Shown: positions 33,078 to 42,074, numbered from the stretch's first letter. The stretch: 64,000 nucleotides of DNA from Streptomyces roseoviridis (GCF_039535235.1 NZ_BAAAWU010000001.1:4960001-5024000), one strand, 5' to 3'. Notes: a model not told the origin generated them from the sequence alone. Made by a program: numbers and translations.

Positions 33078-34055
33078 TCAGGCCCCGTAGTGCTCCCGCA
33101 GCCGCGCCGCCGCCTCAGGCCCCTCGCCGCACGCGTCGAGTGCGAGCAGCCCGGCGCCGAGCACCGGCGGCGCGGTCACCACCCGGACCCGCGCCTTCGG
33201 CGCCTTCACGGCGAGCAGTTCGGCGATCCGGCCGTCCAGCTGCGGGTGCCGCGCGGCCAGCACGCTGCCGCCGAGCACCACCGGCGCCGCCTCGTCGAGC
33301 AGCCCGAGCCGCCCGAGCGCGACCGAGGCCATGGCCACGACCTCCTCGGCCTGCCGGTCGACCAGCGCCCGGGCCACCGGGTCGCCCTCAGCGGCCGTAC
33401 GGAACAGCACCGGCGCCAGTTCGTGCCTGCGCACCGCCGGGATCCGCCCCAGGTGCAGCGCCTCGATCAGCGCGTGCATCGTCGGAAGGCCGAAGTGTGC
33501 GGGCAGGGTGCGGGCGAGCGCGGTCGGCTCGCCCCGGCCGTCCTCGGCGCGCGCGGCCCACCACAGCGCCTCCTCGGCCAGGCCGCCCCCGCCGCCCCAG
33601 TCGCCGGAGATCTTCCCGATCGCCGGGAAGCGCGCGGTCCGCCCGTCCGGGGTCATGCCGACGCAGTTGATCCCCGCCCCGCACACCACGGCCACGCCCC
33701 GCGGCTCGTCGATCCCGGCCCGCAGTATGGCGAAGGTGTCGTTGCGGACCAGGACGGAACGGCTCCAGCCGCGCGCCTCCAGGGCGGCCTTCAACCCCTC
33801 CTCCTCCACCGCCAGATCGGCGTTGGCGAGACAGGCCGCCACATAGGTGAAACCGGGTGGTGTCCCGGCGCCGCCGGCCGCCGCCCACGCCCGGCCGACG
33901 ATCTCCGCGAGCCGGTCGACCGCCGTCTCCACTCCCACCACCGGCGGCTGGAAGCCGCCGCCGCGCGCCTCGCCCAGGACGCGGCCGCCCGGGGAGAGGA
34001 CCGCGACGTCGGTCTTGCTGTTCCCGGCGTCGATCGCCAGCAGCGCTCCGTTCAC
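33078..34055 (-). CDS. csnK: BadF/N-acetylglucosamine-kinase-type sugar kinase, CsnK-like
   Basis: A 325-residue ASKHA-fold kinase. The phosphate-1 loop is LLAIDAGNSKTDVAVL at the N-terminus, VRNDTFAILRAG follows, and the phosphate-2/adenosine parts are VAVVCGAGINCVG and KISGDWGGGGGLAEEAL. VVLGGSVLAA lies near the end. These are features of the BcrAD/BadF/BadG family that includes GlcNAc kinases. By position it equals csnK of the S. coelicolor csnR-K operon, which handles chitosan-derived glucosamine oligosaccharides, so its substrate is probably glucosamine or a short oligomer. The GTG start overlaps the stop of csnH (GTGA). Confidence 0.85.
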   Translation of the reverse strand: MNGALLAIDAGNSKTDVAVLSPGGRVLGEARGGGFQPPVVGVETAVDRLAEIVGRAWAAAGGAGTPPGFTYVAACLANADLAVEEEGLKAALEARGWSRSVLVRNDTFAILRAGIDEPRGVAVVCGAGINCVGMTPDGRTARFPAIGKISGDWGGGGGLAEEALWWAARAEDGRGEPTALARTLPAHFGLPTMHALIEALHLGRIPAVRRHELAPVLFRTAAEGDPVARALVDRQAEEVVAMASVALGRLGLLDEAAPVVLGGSVLAARHPQLDGRIAELLAVKAPKARVRVVTAPPVLGAGLLALDACGEGPEAAARLREHYGA

Positions 34056-35317
34056 GCCCACGCCAGGTGCTCCCGGTTGTTGGCGATCAGCCGGTCGGTG
34101 AGCCCGTCGGCGTACGCGTACTGCCCCACCAGCGGGTGCGCGAGCAGCGCCTTGAACACCCGGTCGCGGCCGCCGCGCAGCGCCGCCTCCAGGGCCAGGT
34201 CCTCGTACGCGGTGACGTTCGCGATCAGCCCGGCGTACAGCGGGTCGAGCGGCGCGACCGGCAGCGGCGAGGCACCGCCGCGGCCGACCGCCGCCTGCAC
34301 CTCGATGACGGCGTCGTCCGGCAGGAACGGCAGCGTGCCGCGGTTGTACGTGTTCACCACCTGGTACGGCGATCCGCCCCCGCCGAGGAGGGAGGCCGCC
34401 AGGTCCACGGCCGCCTCCGAGTAGAAGGCGCCCCCGCGCTTCGCCAGCAGCGCCGGCTTCTCGTCGAGCGCCGGATCCCCGTACATCTCCAGGAGCTCCT
34501 TCTCCATCGCGGCGACCTCGGCCGCGCGCGACGGTTTGGTGCGCTGCTCCTCCACGACGGCGTCGTGCGCGTAGAAGTAGCGCAGGTAGTACGAGGGGAC
34601 GACACCGAGCCGGTCCATCAGGGAGCGCGGCAGCCGCAGGTCGTCGGCGAGGGCGTCGCCGTGCTCGGCCAGCAGCCGCGGCAGCGCGTTCTCGCCCTCC
34701 GGGCCGCCGAGCCGTACGGCCGTCTCCCAGGTCAGGTGGTTGAGTCCGACGTGGTCGAGGTGGACGTCGGCCGGGGTCACGCCGAGCAGGGCGGCGAACT
34801 TCCGCTGGAAGCCGATGGCCACGTTGCACAGGCCGACGGCCTTGTGGCCGGCCTGGAGCAGCGCCCGGGTGACGATGCCGACGGGGTTGGTGAAGTCGAT
34901 GATCCAGGCGTCCGGGTTGGCCCGGCGGACCCGCTCGGCGATGTCCAGGACCACCGGGACCGTGCGCAGTGCCTTGGCGAGGCCGCCGGCGCCGGTGGTC
35001 TCCTGGCCGACGCAGCCGCACTCCAGCGGCCAGGTCTCGTCCCGCTCCCGGGCGGCCTGTCCGCCGACGCGCAGCTGGAGCAGGACGGCGTCCGCGCCGT
35101 CGACGCCCGCGTCGAGGTCCGAGGTGGTGACGACGGTCCCGGGGTGGCCCTGCCGGGCGAAGATCCGCCGGGCGAGGCCGCCGACCAGGTCGAGCCGTTC
35201 GGCGGCCGGGTCGACGAGGACGAGTTCGGTGATGGGCAGGGTCTCGCGCAGCCGCGCGAATCCGTCGATCAGTTCGGGGGTGTAGGTGGAGCCGCCCCCC
35301 ACGACAGCGAGCTTCAT
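34052..35317 (-). CDS. csnH: Glycoside hydrolase family 4 enzyme, CsnH-like
   Basis: A 421-residue NAD- and metal-dependent GH4 glycosidase, of the type often called 6-phospho-beta-glucosidase. The Rossmann start is KLAVVGGGSTYTPELIDGFA. The Mn-binding Cys-Asn of the family is in VGLCNVAIGF near residue 172, with the family's His in VGLNHLTW near 200. NAD is held near FTNPVGIVTRAL. The enzyme cleaves beta-linked sugars by an oxidation-elimination route in the cytoplasm. The csn setting points to glucosamine oligomers, perhaps after phosphorylation by the neighbouring kinase. The start lies 9 bases beyond the csnG stop, and the stop overlaps the csnK start. Confidence 0.87.
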   Translation of the reverse strand: MKLAVVGGGSTYTPELIDGFARLRETLPITELVLVDPAAERLDLVGGLARRIFARQGHPGTVVTTSDLDAGVDGADAVLLQLRVGGQAARERDETWPLECGCVGQETTGAGGLAKALRTVPVVLDIAERVRRANPDAWIIDFTNPVGIVTRALLQAGHKAVGLCNVAIGFQRKFAALLGVTPADVHLDHVGLNHLTWETAVRLGGPEGENALPRLLAEHGDALADDLRLPRSLMDRLGVVPSYYLRYFYAHDAVVEEQRTKPSRAAEVAAMEKELLEMYGDPALDEKPALLAKRGGAFYSEAAVDLAASLLGGGGSPYQVVNTYNRGTLPFLPDDAVIEVQAAVGRGGASPLPVAPLDPLYAGLIANVTAYEDLALEAALRGGRDRVFKALLAHPLVGQYAYADGLTDRLIANNREHLAWA

Positions 35318-35325
35318 ACGATCAG

Positions 35326-36231
35326 TCAGCCCTTCACTCCGGTCAGTGTGACGCCCTCGACGAATGCCTTCTGGGCGAAGAAGAAGACGAGGATCACGGG
35401 GGCCATGACCAGGACGGTCGCGGCCATGGTCAGATTCCAGTCGGTGTGGTGCGCGCCCTTGAAGGACTCCAGGCCGTAGCTCAGGGTCCACGCGGCCGGG
35501 TTCTCGGAGGCGTAGATCTGCGGCCCGAAGTAGTCGTTCCACGCGGCGAAGAACTGGAAGAGCGCGACGGCCGCGATGCCCGGCTTCGCCATGGGCAGGA
35601 CGATCCGCACGAGCGTGCGCAGTTCGCCGCAGCCGTCGACGCGGGCCGCGTCGAGGTATTCGTTCGGGATGGTCAGCAGGAACTGGCGGAGCAGGAAGAT
35701 GGAGAACGCGTCGCCGAAGGCCATCGGGATGATCAGCGGCCACAGCGTGCCGGACAGGTCCAGCTGCTTGGCCCAGAACAGGTACATCGGGATGATCACC
35801 ACCTGCGGCGGCAGCATCATCATCGAGATGACCAGCATCAGCGCGAGCCGGCTGCCGCGGAAGCGGAACCTGGCCAGCGCGTACGCCACGGGGATCGAGG
35901 ACAGCACGGTCAGGACGGTGCCGAGCCCCGCGTACAGCAGGGTGTTGCGCCACCAGGTGAGGAAGCCCGGCGTCTCGAAGACGCGGACGTAGTTGCCCCA
36001 CTGCCAGGTGTCCGGGGTGAGGTCGCGGGTGAGTGCCTGCTGGTCGCTCATGAGCGAGGTGAGCAGCACGAAGACGAACGGCAGCACGAAGAACAGGGCG
36101 GCGGCCACGCCGAGCGAGTGCACCGCGATCCAGTGCAGGACCGTCTTGCGGCGGGCGGCCCGGGCGGCGGGCGACGGCCCGGGGACGGGGGCGGCGGCCG
36201 GGGCCTTCGGGGTGTCGAGTACCTGGCTCAA
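35326..36231 (-). CDS. csnG: Carbohydrate ABC transporter permease, MalG-type (CsnG-like)
   Basis: A 301-residue inner-membrane permease with about six helices, starting with VHSLGVAAALFFVLPFVFVLL and ending with MAATVLVMAPVILVFFFAQ. The EAA-loop that docks on the ATPase is EYLDAARVDGCGELRTLVRI near residue 190. It pairs with the CsnF-like permease (3-base gap) and the CsnE-like binding protein. No ATPase gene is present, as usual for Streptomyces sugar transporters, which share the MsiK ATPase. GVTLTGVKG at the C-terminus is typical of the family. Confidence 0.9.
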   Translation of the reverse strand: MSQVLDTPKAPAAAPVPGPSPAARAARRKTVLHWIAVHSLGVAAALFFVLPFVFVLLTSLMSDQQALTRDLTPDTWQWGNYVRVFETPGFLTWWRNTLLYAGLGTVLTVLSSIPVAYALARFRFRGSRLALMLVISMMMLPPQVVIIPMYLFWAKQLDLSGTLWPLIIPMAFGDAFSIFLLRQFLLTIPNEYLDAARVDGCGELRTLVRIVLPMAKPGIAAVALFQFFAAWNDYFGPQIYASENPAAWTLSYGLESFKGAHHTDWNLTMAATVLVMAPVILVFFFAQKAFVEGVTLTGVKG

Positions 36232-36234
36232 GGG

Positions 36235-37176
36235 TCAGTCACCTGCCTGGACGAGACCGCCGCGGCGGCGCATGAGCAGCCCGGTGAAGAGCATGGCCAG
36301 GGCGAAGAGGACGAGGGCGGTGGCGCAGGCGGCGCCGTAGTCGAAGCGCTGGAAGCCGAGGTTGTAGACGAGCTGTGGCAGGGTCAGCGTGGACTTGTCC
36401 GGGTAGCCGGGCTCGAACTGCTGGCCGGAGCCGCCGATGACACCGGAGGCGACCTTTCCGGCCACCAGCGGCTGCGTGTAGTACTGCATGGCCTGGATGA
36501 CGCCGGTGACCACGGCGAACATCACGATCGGCGAGATGTTCGGCAGGGTCACGTAGCGGAAGCGCTGGAGCGCCGAGGCGCCGTCCAGCTCGGCGGCCTC
36601 GTACTGCTCCTTCGGCACGTCGAGCAGGGCGGCCATGAAGATGACCATGAGGTCGCCGACGCCCCACACCGCGAGCATGGTGAGCGCGGGCTTGGACCAG
36701 GCGGCGTCGTTGAACCACGCGGGGGCGGGGACGCCGAGCCCTTCGAGGACCGAGTTGACCGGACCGGTGCCGGGGTTGAGCAGGAAGACGAAGGCGAGGG
36801 TCGCCGCGACCGGCGGGGCCAGATAGGGCAGGTAGAACAGGGTGCGGAAGACCCCGGCGCCCGTCTTGATCTTCGTGATGAGCAGGCCGACGCCGAGTCC
36901 GAAGGCGACCCGGCAGGCCACCATCACGACCACCAGCCACAGGGTGTTGCGCAGCGCGGGCCAGAACATGGGGTAGTCGGAGAAGACGTAGGTCCAGTTG
37001 TCCAGGCCGTTGAACGTGGGGTCGGCGAAGCCGTCGTAGTGGGTGAAGGAGAAGTAGACGGTCGAGGCCATCGGGTAGGCGAAGAAGACGCCGAAGCCGA
37101 TCAGCCACGGCGACAGGAAGGCCGCCGTGCGAAGCGCCGCGCGGCGGCGCTTCGACCGGAGAGTGATCGTGCCCAT
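36235..37176 (-). CDS. csnF: Carbohydrate ABC transporter permease, MalF-type (CsnF-like)
   Basis: A 313-residue permease with six predicted helices; the first is AAFLSPWLIGFGVFFAYPMA. The EAA-type loop is YEAAELDGASALQRFRYVTL. It sits between the binding-protein gene (4 bases) and the second permease gene (3 bases) in a tight operon. With CsnE and CsnG it should import glucosamine oligosaccharides released from chitosan. The ATP-driving subunit must be encoded elsewhere. It starts at ATG 37176. Confidence 0.9.
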   Translation of the reverse strand: MGTITLRSKRRRAALRTAAFLSPWLIGFGVFFAYPMASTVYFSFTHYDGFADPTFNGLDNWTYVFSDYPMFWPALRNTLWLVVVMVACRVAFGLGVGLLITKIKTGAGVFRTLFYLPYLAPPVAATLAFVFLLNPGTGPVNSVLEGLGVPAPAWFNDAAWSKPALTMLAVWGVGDLMVIFMAALLDVPKEQYEAAELDGASALQRFRYVTLPNISPIVMFAVVTGVIQAMQYYTQPLVAGKVASGVIGGSGQQFEPGYPDKSTLTLPQLVYNLGFQRFDYGAACATALVLFALAMLFTGLLMRRRGGLVQAGD

Positions 37177-37180
37177 GCGG

Positions 37181-38524
37181 TCACTTCGCCTTGGCGATGT
37201 CGGTGTCGATCTGCCGTGCGGTCCGCTCCAGACCGGCCTTGAGGTCGGTCACCGCGCCCTTCTCGTACTGGAGGGCGAAGTCCTGGATCGTGTTGAGGTA
37301 GGCCGCGCCGTTGACCGCGCCGGCCGGGGTGTTGGACTTCGGGTGCTGGGCGATGTCGAGGAAGGTCTTGAAGCGCGGGTCGAACTTCAGGTTCGGGGAC
37401 TTCAGCGCCCCGAAGGTGGAGGGCACGTTGCGGATGCCGTTGGCGAAGGCGACGACGGCCTCGGTGTCCGTGGTCATGAACTTGACCAGCTCCCAGGCGG
37501 CGTTCTGCTTCCGGCTCTGCGGGGCGATGCCCATGATCGTGCCGGACAGGAAGCCCTTGCCGTAGTCGGCGGCCCGCGCGTCCGGTACGGGCATCGGGGC
37601 GACGCCGATCTCGAAGGGCACCTTGGCGTCGGTGGCCATGCCGAGCCGCCACTCGCCGTCGAGCTGCATGGCGACCTGACCGGTGTGGAAGGGGTGCTTG
37701 GCGCCCCACTCGTCGCCGAAGGTGGTGCGGTACTTCTCCAGCTTCGCGTAGCCGCCGAGCTCGTCGACCATCTTCTTCTGGACGGTCATCATCTCGGCGA
37801 ACGCCGGGTCGGTGGCGACGGCGGACTTCCCGTTCGCGTCGAAGTACGAGGGGCCCCAACTGCCCAGGTAGTGCTCGGTGGTGGTCTCGTAGCCGTGGTA
37901 GTTCGGCATGAAGCCGAGCTGCTCGTAGCCGGGGCCCTTGGTCTTCGTGAGCCTCTTGGCGGTGGCCAGGAGCTCGGAGTAGGTCCTCGGGGGCTTCTCG
38001 GGGTCGAGGCCGGCCTTCTTGAAGGCGTCCTTGTTGTAGTAGAGGCCGTAGGCGTCGGTGAGCAGCGGCATCGCGCAGCGCTTGCCCTCGAACTGGGTGT
38101 AGTCGAGCAGGGTCTTCGGGATGATCTTCCCGAGGTCCAGCTTCGACTTCTCGATGAAGGGGCCGAGGTCGGCGAAGGCGCCCGAGGAGCAGAACTTGCC
38201 GACGTTGGACGTGGTGAAGGACGACACCACGTCGGGCCCCTTGGAACCGCCGGTGCGCAGCGCCTGGTTGAGCTTGTCGTCGTTGATGTTGCCGACGACG
38301 TCGACCTTGATGTTGGGGTGCGCCTGCTCGAAGCGCCGGACGCTGTCGTTGATGGCCTTCACCTCCGAGGGCGCGGACCAGCCGTGCCAGAAGGTGATCC
38401 GGGTGTCGGCCTCGGGGTCGTCGGTCGCGCCGTTGTTCGCGGAGCCGGTACAGGCGGAGGTGAAGAGGGCGAGGGAGGCGGTCGCGGCGACGGCGGCGGC
38501 GAGCCTGCGGTGGCGTGCGGGCAT
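37181..38524 (-). CDS. csnE: Sugar-binding lipoprotein, CsnE-like
   Basis: A 447-residue family 1 solute-binding lipoprotein. The signal peptide (RRLAAAVAATASLALF) ends in a lipobox, TSAC, near residue 25. The mature protein begins with an acidic linker and then RITFWHGWSAPSEVKAIND, the usual start of sugar-binding proteins. Lobe residues include NIKVDVVGNINDDKLNQAL and FPN-like segments such as AVATDPAFAEMM. It should capture chitosan oligosaccharides outside the membrane for CsnF/CsnG. It lies 74 bases after csnR; the gap carries G-rich near-repeats (GGGACGGGT/C) but no clear separate promoter, so csnR may be the first gene of the transcript. Confidence 0.9.
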   Translation of the reverse strand: MPARHRRLAAAVAATASLALFTSACTGSANNGATDDPEADTRITFWHGWSAPSEVKAINDSVRRFEQAHPNIKVDVVGNINDDKLNQALRTGGSKGPDVVSSFTTSNVGKFCSSGAFADLGPFIEKSKLDLGKIIPKTLLDYTQFEGKRCAMPLLTDAYGLYYNKDAFKKAGLDPEKPPRTYSELLATAKRLTKTKGPGYEQLGFMPNYHGYETTTEHYLGSWGPSYFDANGKSAVATDPAFAEMMTVQKKMVDELGGYAKLEKYRTTFGDEWGAKHPFHTGQVAMQLDGEWRLGMATDAKVPFEIGVAPMPVPDARAADYGKGFLSGTIMGIAPQSRKQNAAWELVKFMTTDTEAVVAFANGIRNVPSTFGALKSPNLKFDPRFKTFLDIAQHPKSNTPAGAVNGAAYLNTIQDFALQYEKGAVTDLKAGLERTARQIDTDIAKAK

Positions 38525-38598
38525 GACGGGTTCTCCCTGGGACGGGTGGGACGGGCGGGACGGCGGAGGACGGTGGAGGACGGCGGAGCGGGCGGGGC

Positions 38599-39822
38599 CT
38601 ATCGGGAGGTGTCGAAGACCTCGTCGCGGGTGGCGGCGAGGGCGGATTCGAGCGCGCCGCGCAGCACCGGGTGCCGGTCGACGGCGGCGAGCACGAGCCG
38701 GGGCCGGGAGGCGGCCAGATCGGCGAGCTGGGCCTGGACGCGGGCGCGCAGCGGCTCGCCGCCGGAGGTGACCGCGGAGCCGGACAGCACGATCAGTTCG
38801 GGGTCGAGCACGGCGACGAGGGCGGCGAGCCCGGTGGCGAGCCGTTCCGCGTAGGCGTCGAGGAGGCGGGCGTGGCGCTCGTCCTCGGCGTGGCGCTCGG
38901 CGGCCTCGGTGAGCAGCCGGGCCGCGACCTCCACGTACGGCTGCTCGGCCGTGCGGATCCCGACGGCCTTGGCGATCCGGGGGACGGACTGCACCCCGGC
39001 GAGCTCCTGGAAGCCGCCGGAGTTGGCCTTGGCGACCTGCCGGACGAGCGGGGTGCCGGGCACGGGCAGGAAGCCGACCTCCCCGGCGCCGCCGGTGAAG
39101 CCGCGGTGCAGCCGGCCGCCGAGGACGAGGGCGGCCCCGAGGCCGGACTCGTTCCACAGCAGGACGAAGTCCTCGTGGCCGCTCGCGGCGCCCAGGCGCT
39201 GTTCGGCGATGGCGACGAGGTTGACGTCGTTCTCGTACTCGAACGGCATCGGCAGGGCGAAGGCCAGCTCCTCGAGGAGGGTGGGGGAGTGCCAGCCGGG
39301 CAGGTGGGAGGCGTAGCGCAGCCGCCCGGTCGCCGGGTCGAAGGCGCCGGGGGTGCCGATGACCAGGCGGTGTACGTCTCCGAGGGCGAGCCCGGCGTCC
39401 TTGACGGCCCCGTCGAGGGCGTCGACCACCTGCCGCACCACGTCCTCGGCGCCCCGCCCCGGTGTCGGCAGCCGGAACTCGCCCACCACCTCGCCGGTGA
39501 TGTCGGCGACGGCCGCGTGGATCCGCTCGGGGCTGACGTCGAGCCCGGCGGCGTGGGCGGCCCGCGGATTGACCGCGTACAACTGCGCGTTGGGTCCGGG
39601 CCGCCCCTCGGTGGTGCCGGTGGCGACGACGAGCCCGGCGGCCTCCAGGCGCGCGAGCAGCTGCGAGGCGGTCGGCTTGGACAGGCCGGTGAGCTTCCCG
39701 ATGCGGGTGCGCGACAGCGGCCCGTGCGCGAGCAGCAGATCGAGCGCGGCCCGGTCGTTCATGGCCCGCAGCACCCGGGGGGTGCCGGGGGTGCCTGGGG
39801 TTCCCGGGGTCGTACCGGCCAT
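38599..39822 (-). CDS. csnR: ROK-family repressor, CsnR-like
   Basis: A 407-residue ROK repressor. A winged helix-turn-helix at about 15-75 (LLLAHGPLSRTRIGKLTGLS, KPTASQLLARLEAAGLV) precedes the ROK sugar-kinase-like domain, with IGTPGAFDPATG, FEYENDVNLVAIAE and GGAGEVGFLPV. The zinc-binding Cys cluster normal in ROK proteins is not obvious. In S. coelicolor and S. lividans CsnR represses csn genes and chitosanase genes, and glucosamine oligomers release it. Here a perfect 15-bp palindrome lies 36 bases upstream of the start. I chose ATG 39822 because AGGTGG lies 8 bases before it; a GTG 11 codons upstream is also open. Confidence 0.88.
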   Translation of the reverse strand: MAGTTPGTPGTPGTPRVLRAMNDRAALDLLLAHGPLSRTRIGKLTGLSKPTASQLLARLEAAGLVVATGTTEGRPGPNAQLYAVNPRAAHAAGLDVSPERIHAAVADITGEVVGEFRLPTPGRGAEDVVRQVVDALDGAVKDAGLALGDVHRLVIGTPGAFDPATGRLRYASHLPGWHSPTLLEELAFALPMPFEYENDVNLVAIAEQRLGAASGHEDFVLLWNESGLGAALVLGGRLHRGFTGGAGEVGFLPVPGTPLVRQVAKANSGGFQELAGVQSVPRIAKAVGIRTAEQPYVEVAARLLTEAAERHAEDERHARLLDAYAERLATGLAALVAVLDPELIVLSGSAVTSGGEPLRARVQAQLADLAASRPRLVLAAVDRHPVLRGALESALAATRDEVFDTSR

Positions 39823-39858
39823 GGACGCGCCACCTGCCTCGCTGACGAGCTGCACTGT

Positions 39859-39873
39859 TAGGAAAGTTTCCTA
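39859..39873. promoter_or_regulatory. CsnR-type operator palindrome
   Basis: TAGGAAAGTTTCCTA is a perfect 7-1-7 inverted repeat immediately upstream of csnR. I recall that the described CsnR operators share the AGGAAA...TTTCCT core, so this is a strong candidate for autoregulation and control of the whole csn operon. I noticed no second copy elsewhere in the window. Confidence 0.82.
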
Positions 39874-40033
39874 TTGGGTTGGGAGGAAGGTAAGACGGAG
39901 GTCAGCGGGCCGTCAATACCCAGGAGCACGGCGACTACGCGGCTCACGCCCCCGCGCGGCGCCCGGGTCCCGGTCGCGCGGGGCGGTCGCGGGCGTGACG
40001 AGCGGGCCCGCCGGGCCCGAGCCCGCGCAGCGG

Positions 40034-40849
40034 TCAGGCGTGCCGGGCCACCTTCACCGCCGAGATCAGGAGGACCACCGCCAGGGCCGGGACCAGCACC
40101 GCGCCGGGGACCACGCCGACGAGGAGGCCGCCCGCCAGCGCGCCGGTGATCGAGCCGGCTGTCATCACCACGGCGAAGCGGCGGTGGGTGGACAGAACCG
40201 CGAAGCTGCCGTCGCGGCTGTAGCGGGCGAAGGCCACCAGCATGGTCGGCAGGGAGACCAGCAGGGAGAGGCTGCCCGCCGTCTTCACGTCGACCGCGAA
40301 CAGCAGCACGATCGTGGGGATCAGCAGTTCGCCCCCGGCCACGCCCATGATCGCCGCGACCACCCCGATGCCGAAGCCGGCCGCGACCCCGCACGTCACC
40401 CGCGCCCACGCAGGCAGCGCGAGCGCGCCCGCCGTGGTGCTGTGCGTGGCGACCAGGGCGCCCGCCATCAGCACCATCAGCGCCGCCAGCACCTTGTACA
40501 GGGTCGCGCCCCGCATCCGTACCGCCCAGGTCGCACCCGCCCAGGCACCCGCCAGGCTGCCCGCCAGCAGGTTGACCGCGACGGGCCAGTGCGCCGCCAG
40601 TTCCGAGGCGGGGACGGCCGCCGTGCGGGCGGGCAGCGCGGCCAGCACCACCACCAGGCTCATCGCCTTGTTGAGGATCACGGCGGACAGCGCGGCGAAG
40701 CCGAAGACACCGATCAGCAGCGGCAGCCGGAACTCCGCCCCGCCGAGCCCGATCATTCCGCCGAGCACGCCGACGGCCGCCCCGGCGGCGAAGGCGAACG
40801 GGCCCGCCTGCGCGGCACGTGCGGGAAGAAGGTCCTTGTCGACGGCCAT
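40034..40849 (-). CDS. TauE/SafE family membrane permease
   Basis: A 271-residue permease with about eight hydrophobic helices arranged as two repeats. The repeat signatures are AFAAGAAVGVLGGMIGLGGA near residue 18 and AGFGIGVVAAIMGVAGGELL in the second half. The family exports or imports organosulfur compounds, sulfite or similar anions; the substrate is unknown here. GGGGAGG lies 9 bases before ATG 40849. An ATG 9 bases upstream would sit directly on that RBS and is less likely. The 211-base gap between this gene and csnR holds the csnR operator and nothing else that I recognise. Confidence 0.85.
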   Translation of the reverse strand: MAVDKDLLPARAAQAGPFAFAAGAAVGVLGGMIGLGGAEFRLPLLIGVFGFAALSAVILNKAMSLVVVLAALPARTAAVPASELAAHWPVAVNLLAGSLAGAWAGATWAVRMRGATLYKVLAALMVLMAGALVATHSTTAGALALPAWARVTCGVAAGFGIGVVAAIMGVAGGELLIPTIVLLFAVDVKTAGSLSLLVSLPTMLVAFARYSRDGSFAVLSTHRRFAVVMTAGSITGALAGGLLVGVVPGAVLVPALAVVLLISAVKVARHA

Positions 40850-40947
40850 GGACGGCATCCTCCCCGGCGACGCCGCCCGGCCGCCACGGACCCGGCCCTT
40901 CTTCGGGGGAAGACACCGGCCCGCCGCCCCCGCTTCGGCGGGCCGTA

Positions 40948-40989
40948 CGACGCGAGGGGCGCCCCTCACCAGGGGCGCCCCTCGCGTCG
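40948..40989. terminator. 19-bp perfect hairpin between mscS and the TauE/SafE gene
   Basis: A long uninterrupted stem runs from CGACGCGAGGGGCGCCCCT (40948-40966) to its exact complement (40971-40989), with a CACC loop, 12 bases past the mscS stop. It is a strong terminator candidate for the minus-strand mscS gene and symmetric enough to act on both strands. Confidence 0.85.
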
Positions 40990-41000
40990 CGACGACGGGA

Positions 41001-42074
41001 CTACTTGTTCAGGTCCGGCTTCGGCAGCGGCGTGGCCGCCGCCGACTGCGGCGAGGCCGGGGAGGCGAAGGCCGACGGCGCGGCCATGCCGGCCGTCGGG
41101 TCGGCGGCCGACTCGTCCGCCGGGGCCGGGACGCCGCCGACGATACGGATGCCCGCCGCGTCGAGCGCCCGCTTGATGCGCCAGCGCAGCTCGCGCTCCA
41201 CGCCGAGCTTCTTGCCCGGCATCGTCTTCGCCGAGACCCTGACCGTCATCGAGTCCAGCAGCACCTCGGTCAGGCCCAGGACCTCCACCGGGCCCCACAG
41301 CCGCTCGTTCCACGGCTCTTCCTTGGACATCGCCTCGGTCGCCTCGAGGATCACCTCGCGGACCCGGTCCAGGTCCTCCGTCGGGCGGACCGTCACGTCC
41401 ACCGCGGCCGTCGCCCAGCCCTGGCTGAGGTTGCCGATCCGCTTGATCTCGCCGTTGCGGACGTACCAGATCTCGCCGTCCACCCCGCGCAGCTTCGTCA
41501 CCCGCAGGCCGACCTCGATCACCTCGCCGGACGCCACCCCAGCGTCGACCGAGTCACCCACGCCGTACTGGTCCTCCAGGATCATGAAGACGCCCGAGAG
41601 GAAGTCCGTGACGAGATTGCGGGCGCCGAAACCGATCGCCACGCCCGCCACACCGGCGGAGGCGAGCAGCGGCGCCAGGTCGATCTTGAAGGCGCCCAGG
41701 ATCATCAGCCCGGCCGTGCCGAGGATGAGGAACGAGGCCACCGACCGCAGCACCGAGCCGATCGCCTCCGAGCGCTGCCGGCGCCGCTCGGCGTTGACCA
41801 GCAGACCGCCCAGGGCCGTGCCCTCCACCGCCTGCGCCGACCGGTTCATCCGGTCTATCAGCTTGGTCAGCGCCTTCCTGACCAGCATCCGCAGGGTGAA
41901 CGCCACGACCAGGATGAGCAGGATCTTCAGCCCGGTGTTCAGCCAGGTGGACCAGTTCTGCTCCACCCAGCCGGCGGCGTTCGTGGCCTTCTCGGCCGCC
42001 TCGTCGAGCGTCACCGGCACTTGCGTCGGGTCGTCGGCGGCGCGCGGGGCGGCGGACCAGGACACGGGGAGCAC
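41001..42074 (-). CDS. mscS: MscS-type mechanosensitive ion channel
   Basis: A 357-residue small-conductance channel. An N-terminal periplasmic helix is followed by TM1 (LNTGLKILLILVVAFTLRML), TM2 (VLRSVASFLILGTAGLMIL) and the pore helix TM3 with Gly/Ala packing, LLASAGVAGVAIGFGARNL near residue 150. The beta domain then has LEDQYGVGDSVDAG and VRNGEIKRIGNLSQ, characteristic of MscS. A disordered Ala/Pro tail ends the protein. It opens under membrane tension to release solutes on osmotic downshock. I chose GTG 42074, which has GGAGG 6 bases upstream. It is divergent from the HNH nuclease gene. Confidence 0.9.
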   Translation of the reverse strand: MLPVSWSAAPRAADDPTQVPVTLDEAAEKATNAAGWVEQNWSTWLNTGLKILLILVVAFTLRMLVRKALTKLIDRMNRSAQAVEGTALGGLLVNAERRRQRSEAIGSVLRSVASFLILGTAGLMILGAFKIDLAPLLASAGVAGVAIGFGARNLVTDFLSGVFMILEDQYGVGDSVDAGVASGEVIEVGLRVTKLRGVDGEIWYVRNGEIKRIGNLSQGWATAAVDVTVRPTEDLDRVREVILEATEAMSKEEPWNERLWGPVEVLGLTEVLLDSMTVRVSAKTMPGKKLGVERELRWRIKRALDAAGIRIVGGVPAPADESAADPTAGMAAPSAFASPASPQSAAATPLPKPDLNK

